Part shown: in pieces, positions 35,301 to 44,275 of the stretch
Layout of the letters: the number at the start of each line of letters is the position of its first letter
Position numbering within the stretch: position 1 is the first letter of the stretch
Assembly: GCA_007695015.1 (NCBI GenBank)
Contig: REEN01000075.1
Span: 1 to 57,157 of the forward strand
DNA from: Marinilabiliales bacterium
GTDB lineage: Bacteria > Bacteroidota > Bacteroidia > Bacteroidales > PUMT01
Direction of reading: 5' to 3'
Length of the DNA stretch: 57,157 nt
Program-made: the position numbers and the translations under genes
Notes under the pieces: generated by a model
What the model saw: only the letters and a program-made list of their open reading frames with translations
Database searches by the model: none
Told to the model about the DNA's origin: nothing

Positions 35301-36230
35301 ATGGCAATACACGTAGTTTGTGACCTTGAGAATATTGAGCCCTGGGTAAGGGCCCTGAAAAACGCTGACAGCTCGGTTGAAGTTGTAACCATTGACAATG
35401 TTACAGACAAGTCGTCTGTTGAGTTTGTACTGGCGTGGACTTACCCGCACGGAATGTTCGAACAATACCCTGAACTGAAAACCATCTCTTCTATGGGTGC
35501 GGGGGTTGACCATCTTATGAACGACCCCCTCCTGCCCCCGGAGGTGAGCGTAGTGCGTCTTGTCGACCCACTGCTTTCACAGGATATCTACGAATTCTCA
35601 CTGGCAGTAATAATGAGCAGGATGCGAAGGCTCTCCTTATTCAGGGATATGCAGAGCCAGAAGATCTGGAAACGGAAACGGTACATGCGCATAGCCGATG
35701 TCACTATCGGTATAATGGGTACCGGGGTCATTGGGAACCATATTGCAACACAGCTCCATAATGCCGGTTTCCGGGTAGCGGGATGGTCAAGAACACCAGG
35801 CGAACCTGCCCCTTACAGAAAATATCACGGGAAGTCACAGATGGACCGTTTCCTTGGTGAAACGAACATACTTATATGCCTGCTCCCGCTCACCCCTGAA
35901 ACAGAGAACATCCTGAACAGGGAAACCCTGGAGAAGCTGCCGGAAGGATCATGGCTGATCAACATAGGGAGGGGTGGCCACCTGGTTGACAACGACCTGA
36001 TGGAACTGCTGGATTCAGGACATCTTGACGGTGCAAACCTTGACGTTTTCAGGGAAGAACCGCTGCCCGCAAGCCATCCCTTCTGGGACCATCCCAAAAT
36101 AGAGATAACCCCTCACATGGCCAGCCTGCCATTGCCGGCCTCGGTAGCGCCCCAGATAATTGACAATTACCACCGTACATTGAATAACAAACCGCTTCTG
36201 AATAAAGTGGACCGGAACAGAGGGTACTGA
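35301..36230 (+). CDS. D-2-hydroxyacid dehydrogenase, GhrA-like
   Basis: The 309-residue enzyme has the NAD(P)-binding motif GIMGTGVIG near 140 and the catalytic residues Arg (NIGRGGHLV), Glu (DVFREEPLP) and His (TPHMAS). Its short N-terminal substrate domain with 'SSMGAGVDHL' matches glyoxylate/hydroxypyruvate reductase A. It would reduce glyoxylate, hydroxypyruvate or a related 2-keto acid in the cytoplasm. No linked pathway genes are seen. Confidence 0.92.
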   Translation: MAIHVVCDLENIEPWVRALKNADSSVEVVTIDNVTDKSSVEFVLAWTYPHGMFEQYPELKTISSMGAGVDHLMNDPLLPPEVSVVRLVDPLLSQDIYEFSLAVIMSRMRRLSLFRDMQSQKIWKRKRYMRIADVTIGIMGTGVIGNHIATQLHNAGFRVAGWSRTPGEPAPYRKYHGKSQMDRFLGETNILICLLPLTPETENILNRETLEKLPEGSWLINIGRGGHLVDNDLMELLDSGHLDGANLDVFREEPLPASHPFWDHPKIEITPHMASLPLPASVAPQIIDNYHRTLNNKPLLNKVDRNRGY

Positions 36231-36285
36231 TACCGGGATAATGATATGATCCCTCAATCCTGGTGCAATAAGATTACCCTGAGTG

Positions 36286-36316
36286 TTTAAATGTCGGGGG
36301 AAAATTCGTAATTTTG
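36286..36316 (+). promoter_or_regulatory. Candidate Bacteroidota-type promoter
   Basis: TTTA (36286-36289), 19 bases, then TAATTTTG (36309-36316) matches TTTG-N19-TAnnTTTG except one base of the -33 box. If real, the transcript of the MDR gene at 36523 would carry the hairpin repeat at 36383-36438 in its leader. Confidence 0.4.
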
Positions 36317-36382
36317 TTCAAAGCACTTAAAAATTGATTGGAACCGGCTGTAAAAAAAATCTCATTTAAAAACCCAGTATGA

Positions 36383-36438
36383 TATGAAACCCGCATCAAC
36401 CTTCGGCAGACAAAATAACATGTACAAACCATGCGGGT
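36383..36438 (+). repeat. Dispersed hairpin repeat, copy B
   Basis: A 56-base element matching the one at 57102-57157 with three substitutions and sharing a 23-bp core (36400-36422) with the inverted copy at 26976. Its ends AACCCGCAT and ATGCGGGTT (right arm running one base past the element) are perfect 9-bp complements, so it can fold into a large hairpin. It lies in the tandem gap between the hydroxyacid dehydrogenase and MDR genes. Confidence 0.85.
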
Positions 36439-36522
36439 TCCATCGGAATTGAAACACTGAATATGAATTACCTGCTTAACATAATTAATTGATTATTAAC
36501 TTTATTAACCTGCTTTATACAG

Positions 36523-37458
36523 ATGAAGGCGTTGGTAATTAATAAGTATGGCGGACCGGAACAACTGAGGGCCGAGGAAGTTGCCATCCCCGAAAGGGGT
36601 AAAAGCGAGTTGCTGGTCAGGATTCACGCTGCGGGTGTCAACCCGGTGGACTTCAAGATAAGGAACGGTTCAATGAAATTTATTACCGGGAGCAGGTTCC
36701 CGCGTATACTGGGTGGCGACATTGCCGGTGTGGTTGAACAGGCTGACCCCAGATCATCATACCGGCCCGGTGATAAGGTGTTTGGAATGCTATCCCTTAA
36801 AGGAGGAGGGTATGCCGAATTTGTGACAATGAAAGAGAGCCAGGTATGCCTTATTCCCGAAGGGCTGGGCATGACCGATGCGGCATCCGTACCTCTGGCA
36901 GCTCTAACAGCCCTGCAGGCATTGCGCAAGGGCGGGAATATCCAGCCGGGCGACAGGGTACTCGTGAACGGAGCATCAGGCGGAGTGGGAATATTTGCAG
37001 TGCAGATAGCAAAGGCTGAAGGGGCTCATGTTACTGCTGTCTGCAGTGCAAGGAATACCGAATTTGTAAGTTCCCTGGGAGCAGACAAGGTGATCGATTA
37101 CAACTCTGAAGACTTTACAAAAGGCAGGACCAGGTATAAAAAGGTTTTTGATGCAGTTGCGAAAAGCTCGTTTTACAAATGCAGCAAAATTCTTGAAAAA
37201 GGCGGAAGATATATTACAACGGTGCCAAACAAGGGTCTGTTCTTTTTCCAGTCCCTCAACTTCACCAGAAGCAAGAAAGCGGGTTTCATAATGGCAAAAC
37301 CCTCCGGCAGCGACCTGGGGTTTATCGCCGGACTTATTGAGCAGGGGCTGCTGAGAACATATGTGCAGAAGGTATTCCCGCTTGAAGAGGGATCCGCCGC
37401 CCATGAACTGATCGAAACAGAGAGGGTGCGTGGCAAGCTTGTGCTGTCGGTCATCTGA
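36523..37458 (+). CDS. Zinc-independent MDR oxidoreductase (quinone reductase-like)
   Basis: A 311-residue medium-chain dehydrogenase/reductase with the GroES-like N-domain (AAGVNPVDFKIRNG), the NADPH motif VNGASGGVGIFAVQIAK near 150 and 'GADKVIDYNSEDF'. The zinc-binding cysteines of alcohol dehydrogenases are absent, placing it with quinone oxidoreductases and RTN4IP1-like reductases. It would reduce a quinone or an activated alkene with NADPH. It converges on the DUF6340 gene after 36 bases. Confidence 0.9.
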   Translation: MKALVINKYGGPEQLRAEEVAIPERGKSELLVRIHAAGVNPVDFKIRNGSMKFITGSRFPRILGGDIAGVVEQADPRSSYRPGDKVFGMLSLKGGGYAEFVTMKESQVCLIPEGLGMTDAASVPLAALTALQALRKGGNIQPGDRVLVNGASGGVGIFAVQIAKAEGAHVTAVCSARNTEFVSSLGADKVIDYNSEDFTKGRTRYKKVFDAVAKSSFYKCSKILEKGGRYITTVPNKGLFFFQSLNFTRSKKAGFIMAKPSGSDLGFIAGLIEQGLLRTYVQKVFPLEEGSAAHELIETERVRGKLVLSVI

Positions 37459-37494
37459 GGCGATACTGCCGGCCACAAGCGGCATTACTGCCGT

Positions 37495-38616
37495 TTACCT
37501 GAACTGCTCGCCGGCAATCTGCCGCTCTCTTATCCGTACTTCAAGTCTCTGGGCATAATCGCGGGCCCTTCGGATCCTGTAATCGCTGTAGGAATAGCGT
37601 GCCCATTCCAGGGCCAGGTCAAGATCGCCGTCAATCTCATGCATCAGCGCAAGGTTGTATGCAGAACGGCCGGCGGTTTTTCTTTTAGGGTCATCAGCCG
37701 ATATGTTCCAGGCCTGCCTGGCGCCTTCCCAGTCGTTTACAGTGGCTCTTCTTACCCCGGTATTGAAATCGGTGTTCCTTCCCCCCTTGGTGAAAAAGTC
37801 CCTTTCAAGGGTTATCCAGAGGGGACTGATACGTTCTCCGTATATTGCTCCCGATTCGTAGCTGGCATCAATAACGGCCATACGGTGGTCAATAATACCC
37901 CCTACGACCATCTGCAGGGGATTTCCCTGAGCCTCCCACCTGGCATAATGATTAAACATGAACTCATCGGCAATTGAACGGTTGACCGGATCATAAACCC
38001 TGAAACCAAGCTTTATACCGGCCATGCCGCCGGCACGGACCCTGCTGCCGGATAAGTCACTGCCTCCCCTGTCCCTGCTGCGGGATCCGTCTCCCGCATT
38101 ACTTACCGAACGCGGAGTTCCCGTTGATGCTGACATAATGCCTCCATCGGTAATCATGAAGTCCGTGTCAAAAGTCTCAAGCACCAGAACTACATCACTG
38201 TCGTACCTCTCGGCCAGACTCTCAATCTCGGTCCAGCTCAGTGGAGGAGGCCAGCTTCCCTTTTCAGCCGGGGTGGTCAGCCTCTCAGCAGTCCTGGTTA
38301 CAGCAGTATATTTGGGTGAAACCTCGAGTGTCCGCACAAGTCCCTCAACAGCCTTCTGAGAAGCCTCCCTGTGAAGGCTGCTTTGCCGGGCGGACTGGCT
38401 TTCGCCCTGTTTGCTGCCGGCACCTTCACCCGGGGTGGTTCGGTCAACAACAGCAACAGTCTGAATATGTGCTCCGATATCCACCGGCGCAGGCATCAAA
38501 ACAGGTACGTACACGTTACGGGTACAGGCTCCGGACAGTATTATGGAAACAAGGAGCAGTGCGGCAACAGGAAAAATCTTTTCCTTTCTTCCACCGGCTA
38601 AGGATTTGGATTTCAT
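37495..38616 (-). CDS. DUF6340 family lipoprotein
   Basis: The 373-residue protein has a lipobox (IILSGAC, Cys31) and the DUF6340 pattern: 'VLMPAPVDIGAHIQTVAVVDR', a helix of the 'KAVEGLVRTLEVSP' type, 'SDVVLVLETFDTDF', and a C-terminal TPR-like pair (WEGARQAWNISADDPKRKTAGRSAYNLALMHEIDGDLDLALEWARYSY). It carries two low-complexity insertions, Gly/Ser/Gln-rich near 62-80 and Ser/Arg/Gly-rich near 172-200. Function unknown; possibly an outer-membrane assembly or stress lipoprotein. Confidence 0.85.
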   Translation of the reverse strand: MKSKSLAGGRKEKIFPVAALLLVSIILSGACTRNVYVPVLMPAPVDIGAHIQTVAVVDRTTPGEGAGSKQGESQSARQSSLHREASQKAVEGLVRTLEVSPKYTAVTRTAERLTTPAEKGSWPPPLSWTEIESLAERYDSDVVLVLETFDTDFMITDGGIMSASTGTPRSVSNAGDGSRSRDRGGSDLSGSRVRAGGMAGIKLGFRVYDPVNRSIADEFMFNHYARWEAQGNPLQMVVGGIIDHRMAVIDASYESGAIYGERISPLWITLERDFFTKGGRNTDFNTGVRRATVNDWEGARQAWNISADDPKRKTAGRSAYNLALMHEIDGDLDLALEWARYSYSDYRIRRARDYAQRLEVRIRERQIAGEQFR

Positions 38617-38787
38617 TTAATCTGATAATTAGAGGTTTAGTACACCAACTGGACTGAGTGCAATTTAAACCCATATTATCAAATTACGGGCCAAAAGTTA
38701 TCATTTCTGGGCTTAAAATCATAAAAACCAGAGCCCCTCTTTGGGTTACATTCCCACAGTCACTGATCACTGATTATCAACCGGCCA
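38617..38787. other. Gene-free gap between two minus-strand genes
   Basis: These 171 bases are moderately AT-rich, with no convincing terminator or promoter boxes and no small frame worth calling. They must hold the promoter of the DUF6340 gene. Confidence 0.4.
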
Positions 38788-40071
38788 TCAGATCTCTGCA
38801 ATCCGGTACAGGTGTGAGTCAGTCCGCAAAATTATGCTGTTCCTCAAAAATGCGGGCGTCGCCCATATCTCGCCGTCAAGTTTATTCTCAGCCACAATAT
38901 TGAGTTCTCTTCCCTGCTCAATTACGATGGTTTCACCTCTTGTCGAGCTGAAATAGATTTTTCCGGCAGCATAAACCGGGGAAGAGTTGAACTGGCTCCT
39001 CAGCCTGTGCTCCCATACATCATCGCCCGTTCTGGCATCAAAGCATCTCATAACCCTTGAGGCATCAACAGTATAGATCAGTCCGTCAATTATCACCGGG
39101 GTGGAAAGAGGCATTGGCGGAATCCGTTTTTTCCACAACACGTTGGTTTCGGCAATATCTCCCCTTCCGTCAGGATCGACTGCCCACATCTCCGAGAACC
39201 TGTCCCTTCCCTCATGAACCTTGAACCCGGTCTCGAAATAGACAATTCCGTCTTCCTCAAAAGGCATGGCAACTGTTGACTCGGCACCCCTGATTATGCT
39301 CCATATCTCTTCGCCTGTACCCGGATCAAAAGCATTGATAATGGCAGAACCGTTGGAAATGATCATGTCTCTGCCGTTAACATTTACCAGTAAGGGAGTT
39401 ACGTAAGCCTTGGTGCCTATCCATGGAATTGCCTCGTATGGCTCTTCCTGCCGGTGTGTTTTCCATACCGTCTCTCCGGTGCGTTTGTCCAGTCCAACCA
39501 GGAACCTGACATCAACACCTTCGTAGTGCAGAATGAGCAGATCATTGTAGAGGAATGCCGATGAGCCCGGCCCCTGTATGTGATTACATTCAAGATCGGT
39601 CCGTGTCCATACCACCGACCCGTCGGCCGTATTGATGCATGCCGTACCCATGCTTCCGTAATGAACATAAACGAATCCCTCTTCGATTGCAGGAGTGGGT
39701 GAGGCAAAGCTGTTTATGTCATGTTTCCTTATCGCATCATCAAATGAAAACACAAGAATGTCATGAATTATCCTGCCGCTGCCGAAATCTACACAAACAG
39801 CCGACAATTCGGTGCCTTCCCTGTTGGCAGTCGTCACCCATACCTGGTCTCCGTAAACCACGGGAGATGACCATCCCCTGCCGTGAATTGGTACTTTCCA
39901 TGCAATGTTCGTCTCCTCGTCCCAGGTTACCGGAACATGTTCAACAGCGGCTATGGCCCTGAGATCGCTGCCCCTGAAATGGGTCCAGTTTTCCTGTTTG
40001 ACTGGTCCGCTGCATGAGTATAACATTGCCGGGAATATCAAAATCAGTATTCTTAATGAGAGCCTTTTCAT
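38788..40071 (-). CDS. PQQ-type beta-propeller lipoprotein
   Basis: From the chosen ATG the product is 427 residues with a lipoprotein signal (FPAMLYSC, Cys20); the longer TTG-started frame lacks a signal. The body is a seven- to eight-bladed PQQ-like propeller with repeated strands such as NIAWKVPIHGRGWSSPVVYGDQVWVTT, AYVTPLLVNVNGRDMIISNG and 'TGEEIWS'. 'W-x-HFRG' after the signal is typical of planctomycete/Bacteroidota PQQ-like proteins near sulfatases. It is probably a binding scaffold; no dehydrogenase active site can be identified. It follows the sulfatase gene by 80 bases, likely in one operon. Confidence 0.88.
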   Translation of the reverse strand: MKRLSLRILILIFPAMLYSCSGPVKQENWTHFRGSDLRAIAAVEHVPVTWDEETNIAWKVPIHGRGWSSPVVYGDQVWVTTANREGTELSAVCVDFGSGRIIHDILVFSFDDAIRKHDINSFASPTPAIEEGFVYVHYGSMGTACINTADGSVVWTRTDLECNHIQGPGSSAFLYNDLLILHYEGVDVRFLVGLDKRTGETVWKTHRQEEPYEAIPWIGTKAYVTPLLVNVNGRDMIISNGSAIINAFDPGTGEEIWSIIRGAESTVAMPFEEDGIVYFETGFKVHEGRDRFSEMWAVDPDGRGDIAETNVLWKKRIPPMPLSTPVIIDGLIYTVDASRVMRCFDARTGDDVWEHRLRSQFNSSPVYAAGKIYFSSTRGETIVIEQGRELNIVAENKLDGEIWATPAFLRNSIILRTDSHLYRIAEI

Positions 40072-40151
40072 TGCTGCCTGGGTATTGGTGAGTACCGCTA
40101 AATTAAAAAACAAGATCTGCTTTTTATGCTTTAAGAGCAATTTTAACATTG

Positions 40152-41726
40152 TTAATCCCGGAAAACCCTCAGCGGGGTGCCGCCGTGTTCGGCACCGACA
40201 TCCCTTGGTTCACAGAACCAGGCCAGCCTGCCTTCCATGGAAAGCCTTTCCGGCATTACCCCGGCATCCGGGTGGGTTTCAAGAAACCATCGCAGCAGCT
40301 CTTTCTGCATATCAGCAAGGATTTCCTGCCGGTCGGGTTCGGCTGCAAGATTCCTGGTTTCTCCAGGATCATTTTTCAGGTCATAAAGAAAATGAGTGAT
40401 ACCCGGGGCGCCATACCCGGTTGCATATTCGAGACCCAGATCCCGCTTGCCTGTCATAAACACATATTTCCACTCCTTGCTGCTTACCATTGCCATATTA
40501 TCTTCCAGGTATATTGAATAGGCATACTTCTTCAGTTCTTCACGGCTGCCTGCGAGGAGGCTGCGGTAGCTTATGCCCTGCGCTTCCTCAATCGGGGGCA
40601 GACCGAGCAGGTCGCAAATGGTGGGAACAAGGTCAACTCCTTCAATAATGGCATCGCTCACAACACCCTGCTGAAGCCCGTTGCCGGAAATGATCCATGG
40701 TATCTTTACCGATTCGGCCCACATGGTGTGTTTCTCAAACCGACTGTGATGGTTCAGCAGGTAGCCGTTGTCACTCAGGTAAACTATCAGGGTATTTTCC
40801 CTTATACCCATGTCTTCAAGAGCATCTATCACCATTCCAATGTTCCTGTCCATGTATTCCACGCAGGTATAGTAGGCGGCCATGATACCGCGGCGCTCAT
40901 CTTCGGTCAGGTCCCGGAAAATCTCCGGCACCCATCTCTCGTCTTCCGGACTGCCTGCCGGCAGGGGTACTTCCGAAGGGTCATATTTTCCGGCAAATTC
41001 AACCGGGTAGTGAAACGGCGCATGTGGTTCATTAAAGGAAAGCCATAGAAGGAACCGTCCATCTTTATTTGCCTCCATAAATTCAATTGCTTCACGTGCA
41101 AAGAACACTCCCTCTGACTCCCCGTCATAAACAGGATGCGGCAGGTTGCCGGCATTCCAGAAACCAGCAGGATCGATCAGGGGACTGATCCTCTCATAAA
41201 AATCCATTCCTTCAGGAAGGGGTTGCCTTTCCTTATCACTCAGCCAGTTGCGGTGTACCCCGGCTTCCATGATCGAATCAAAACCCATTTTCGGCCACTC
41301 TTCCCAGACAGGATACCATATCCAGTGGTTAAAATGAGTTTTACCTATAAGCTTTGATTTAAATCCATGATTACCCAGGTGATGAGCAATAGTGGTATTC
41401 CCGGTTTCCCTGAATGGGGTGAACAGCAGTGTTACACCTGTAGCCTGCGGATACTTGCCGGTAAGCATTGATTGCCTGGAGGCCGAGCAGATCGGGGAGT
41501 TGCAATAGGCATTTGTGAACAAGATACCTTCGGAGGCGAGCCGGTCCAGCTGCGGAGTCCGGATATGTTCGTTACCGTAGCTTCCCTGGCTGTGCCAGGC
41601 ATGATCGTCACTTATTATAACGACAACATTCCGGAATTCAGGTAGTTTATCCTGCTCTGCCTCACTGCATGAGAACATTGCAAAAGGTATGACACCTAAA
41701 GGAAGTTTTCTCAGAGTAATTGACAT
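40152..41726 (-). CDS. Sulfatase (formylglycine-dependent) lipoprotein
   Basis: A 524-residue arylsulfatase-like enzyme. Metal ligands Asp40/Asp41 lie in VVVIISDDHAW, and the maturation motif CSASR begins with Cys80 (SPICSASRQSMLTGKYPQ), which must be oxidised to formylglycine. Later motifs include 'KLIGKTHFNHW', 'LSFNEPHAPFHYP' and 'YLSDNGYLLNHHSRFEKHTMWAES'. A lipobox (FAMFSC, Cys20) places it at the membrane surface; the start is chosen for that. Likely substrate is a sulfated polysaccharide or its fragments. No maturase (anSME) is in the window; the three radical SAM genes further on are of another family. Confidence 0.93.
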   Translation of the reverse strand: MSITLRKLPLGVIPFAMFSCSEAEQDKLPEFRNVVVIISDDHAWHSQGSYGNEHIRTPQLDRLASEGILFTNAYCNSPICSASRQSMLTGKYPQATGVTLLFTPFRETGNTTIAHHLGNHGFKSKLIGKTHFNHWIWYPVWEEWPKMGFDSIMEAGVHRNWLSDKERQPLPEGMDFYERISPLIDPAGFWNAGNLPHPVYDGESEGVFFAREAIEFMEANKDGRFLLWLSFNEPHAPFHYPVEFAGKYDPSEVPLPAGSPEDERWVPEIFRDLTEDERRGIMAAYYTCVEYMDRNIGMVIDALEDMGIRENTLIVYLSDNGYLLNHHSRFEKHTMWAESVKIPWIISGNGLQQGVVSDAIIEGVDLVPTICDLLGLPPIEEAQGISYRSLLAGSREELKKYAYSIYLEDNMAMVSSKEWKYVFMTGKRDLGLEYATGYGAPGITHFLYDLKNDPGETRNLAAEPDRQEILADMQKELLRWFLETHPDAGVMPERLSMEGRLAWFCEPRDVGAEHGGTPLRVFRD

Positions 41727-41772
41727 GGCTGGTATATTGGTTGATTTCACTGCAATATAATTAAAGGTTATT

Positions 41773-41784
41773 GAAACCCGCATC
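41773..41784 (+). repeat. Possible fragment of the dispersed repeat
   Basis: GAAACCCGCATC matches the left arm of the dispersed repeat (copies at 36383 and 57102) over 12 bases, in an intergenic gap. The core is absent, so it is either a decayed half copy or chance. Confidence 0.25.
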
Positions 41785-41806
41785 TTCTGAATAAGCTTGC
41801 TGACTG

Positions 41807-43339
41807 TTAAAATATCCTTCTTACGGCAATACTTGCAGGCGGCTTGTCGGGATCACCGGAATCGCCATCGAACAGCGCTTCCCAGACCTCTCCTTCCAGG
41901 GTCACCACAAGGTTTCTCTGCATCGGCCCCCCGGTCCATCCCTCAAGTTCACATTTACGCAGCATCTTTCCGCCTGATGAAATAACATAGAGAAACACCG
42001 TGCCCCCATATTGCGACATACCGTTCTCTGCCACCCGCACGTAAATATTCCCGTTTATACAGGTGCCGGCAACAACAGCATTCTCAGCCATGTTGACGGT
42101 TTCAAAAACACCAACCGTTACACCATCTTCTTTGCTTACCTCAAAACCATTTACCGTTGGCATGGCCCTGAAAACTGTTCCATCCGGCCCTGCCACCAGT
42201 TGTCCACCATGCTCAATGGGAACAGCTCTGCTAAATACAAAAGCCGGTTCTTTAACTGATGCATCAGAGGCCGCAGGAACTTGTTGTCCTTCACTGTATG
42301 TATAGAGCATATTGTCATAAGCATCGAAGATGATCAGGTTCCCGTGATGGTCAACATTAACAGACCTCAAGTCGCCAAAAGTGCCGGCCGGAGTTCCGGA
42401 GCCGTCAATAATGTTTACCAGGCTGTGTGATACTGCATCAAAAACATATACTGCATAATCATAAACCGAAAGCAGGTATATAAACCGGTCATCAACAGCA
42501 ATATCCCTCATCACCATTATGCTGCCTTCCCGGTTATTGTCCGGATAATACATGTAATGCAACAATTCGCCACCGGCGGGAATATCATATACCATCACCC
42601 TGAAATTTATTGCATCAACAAGGTAGAGAATGCCGTCATGAACAGCAAATGAGGGTGCAGCGTAGATAAGGCGTCCCATCTCAAGCCATTTCTCTGTAAC
42701 CCCCTGTCCAATCTGCTCATCATCTTCACCAAGTTCAATAACCAGTTCAAACAGCAGTTCACACCTGCCTTCCGGTGAGCCAGTCACCCCACCGAAATCA
42801 TGTGGCATGTCGTCATGATGCCGATCAGCCGGATCAGTAACCCGGCCGGCTGCCGGACTGGCCACATCCTCGCCGGCCATTGCAGGCCTTATATAATCAC
42901 CGTCTGTGCTCAGCAACTCTTCAAGAGGGATAGTGACCTCTTCCCATGTTTCACTGTTCAGGGCAACCAGTACCTCCATCCCTTCATCCATTTTAAAAAA
43001 GATGCCGTAGCCGCTAAGCTCACCGTCATAACCGGTTACATCAACAAGCAGGCGGCGGGGTACATTAAAGAGAAGGTGCTCCGTCTCAACCCTTCCCGGC
43101 CCGGCTATGGCAGGGGCCCTTTCAGCAATGATCCACTCCCTGGTACTGCTCTCATAAAAAACAGCAAAAACGTAATCGCTGCAGCCTGTTAGCACCACAG
43201 AATCTTCCTTTTCAGTATCAAACAGGATGGCATGGCCGTCATCAGATACATATACCCTTTCAGGAAGGGGAGGTTCTCCGCTCCCACAAGAGGCGGCGAC
43301 CATAACTATTGCTGCCGTCATTACAACTATCAGTCTCAT
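41807..43339 (-). CDS. NHL/6-bladed-propeller lipoprotein
   Basis: The 510-residue protein starts with a lipoprotein signal (IVMVAASC, Cys18). From about residue 220 on it shows NHL-like propeller repeats (PSFAVHDGILYLVDAINFRVMVYD, MRDIAVDDRFIYLLSVYDYAVYVFD, LRSVNVDHHGNLIIFDAYDNMLYTY). The first 200 residues are a separate beta-rich part. Between them is an Asp/His/Gly/Pro-rich linker near 175-205 in corrected numbering. It may be a surface receptor or binding protein; no catalytic site is visible. It stands 80 bases upstream of the sulfatase gene. Confidence 0.8.
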   Translation of the reverse strand: MRLIVVMTAAIVMVAASCGSGEPPLPERVYVSDDGHAILFDTEKEDSVVLTGCSDYVFAVFYESSTREWIIAERAPAIAGPGRVETEHLLFNVPRRLLVDVTGYDGELSGYGIFFKMDEGMEVLVALNSETWEEVTIPLEELLSTDGDYIRPAMAGEDVASPAAGRVTDPADRHHDDMPHDFGGVTGSPEGRCELLFELVIELGEDDEQIGQGVTEKWLEMGRLIYAAPSFAVHDGILYLVDAINFRVMVYDIPAGGELLHYMYYPDNNREGSIMVMRDIAVDDRFIYLLSVYDYAVYVFDAVSHSLVNIIDGSGTPAGTFGDLRSVNVDHHGNLIIFDAYDNMLYTYSEGQQVPAASDASVKEPAFVFSRAVPIEHGGQLVAGPDGTVFRAMPTVNGFEVSKEDGVTVGVFETVNMAENAVVAGTCINGNIYVRVAENGMSQYGGTVFLYVISSGGKMLRKCELEGWTGGPMQRNLVVTLEGEVWEALFDGDSGDPDKPPASIAVRRIF

Positions 43340-43577
43340 CACCAACAGGTTTATCAATATTAAACTATTAACCAGATGCGTCAGGTCAAATATCCGAATA
43401 AAACAGACACGCCGCAACAGTTTCTGCCTGCATCAGCATCCTCTTTTTTATTTATACTTAATTCCTTTATAAATAACTTTTTTTTGGCAATCAACTGCTT
43501 AAATTATTTTTATTTAGTTATATATTTACTCAGCTTTTTCCATACACTACCAATACATTAATTAACAATAATAAATT
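43340..43577. other. AT-rich divergent promoter region
   Basis: The 238 bases between the NHL-type lipoprotein and alternative oxidase genes are very AT-rich and presumably carry both promoters. TATATTTAC around 43520 resembles a -7 box, with no -33 box at the right distance. Confidence 0.35.
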
Positions 43578-44270
43578 ATGGTCGATCTTAAAAAGGAACA
43601 AAAGGCAACCCTCGCACGTGATCATTACAAGTATTCTTTCGCATCCAAATTCTTTTTCTTCATGATGGATATGGTTACCGGCAGGAAAACCACCCCGTCA
43701 AAAGCGAAGCTGCTTGAATCGCTTGCGAGCATTCCCTACCGTGCATGGGAAACCCGCCAGTATAAACGATTGACATGCAAGTATAAAAATGAGAAGCTTG
43801 TCGGTTCAGCCCAGGATATAGTGCACTGGGGCAGGGAGGCACAGGACAATGAGTACTGGCACCTGCTGGTCATCAACGAGAAGATGAAGGAGGACAACAT
43901 GAAAGACGCCTGGTACCTTTGCGGGTTCGTAAGGTGCTTCATGGTGGGCACATGGGCAGTCATGTCGAGAATGATGGCGTTCTTCAATATTAAAAGGGCA
44001 TTCCTTTTCAATGCCGAGTTTGAAGATCATGCTGAGCACATTTACGCTCAGTTCGTTGAAGATAACCCCGAGCTTGATTCACAGCCTGTAAAATCGGAAC
44101 TTGTCAGGCAGTACGGCGATTTTGACAACTGGGGCGATGTTTTCAGGAGGATAGGTCTTGATGAGCGCGATCATATGAACAACAGCTTCGTCTATTGCGG
44201 CAAACCCGGGAACGTTGTAAAGTATGAAGGTATGCCCGAACTCCCGCAACTGGAAGAAAAAGGCAAATAA
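43578..44270 (+). CDS. Alternative oxidase family protein
   Basis: A 230-residue protein with the di-iron ligand pattern of alternative/plastid terminal oxidases: Glu47 in KLLESLASIP (the LET motif position), Glu92-x-x-His95 in NEYWHL (NERMHL position), Glu149 in AEFEDHAEHIY (LEEEA position) and Glu196-x-x-His199 in DERDHM (DEAHH position). Such oxidases take electrons from quinol to oxygen without pumping protons and lie on the membrane surface. Length is shorter than mitochondrial forms because the targeting region is missing. The CcrM-type methyltransferase starts 5 bases after its stop. Confidence 0.85.
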   Translation: MVDLKKEQKATLARDHYKYSFASKFFFFMMDMVTGRKTTPSKAKLLESLASIPYRAWETRQYKRLTCKYKNEKLVGSAQDIVHWGREAQDNEYWHLLVINEKMKEDNMKDAWYLCGFVRCFMVGTWAVMSRMMAFFNIKRAFLFNAEFEDHAEHIYAQFVEDNPELDSQPVKSELVRQYGDFDNWGDVFRRIGLDERDHMNNSFVYCGKPGNVVKYEGMPELPQLEEKGK

Positions 44271-44275
44271 AAATA

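Noticed and set aside
38788-40071. A PQQ-dependent alcohol dehydrogenase.
   Set aside because: The propeller repeats are present but the disulfide and catalytic residues of quinoprotein dehydrogenases are not apparent; a binding protein is safer.
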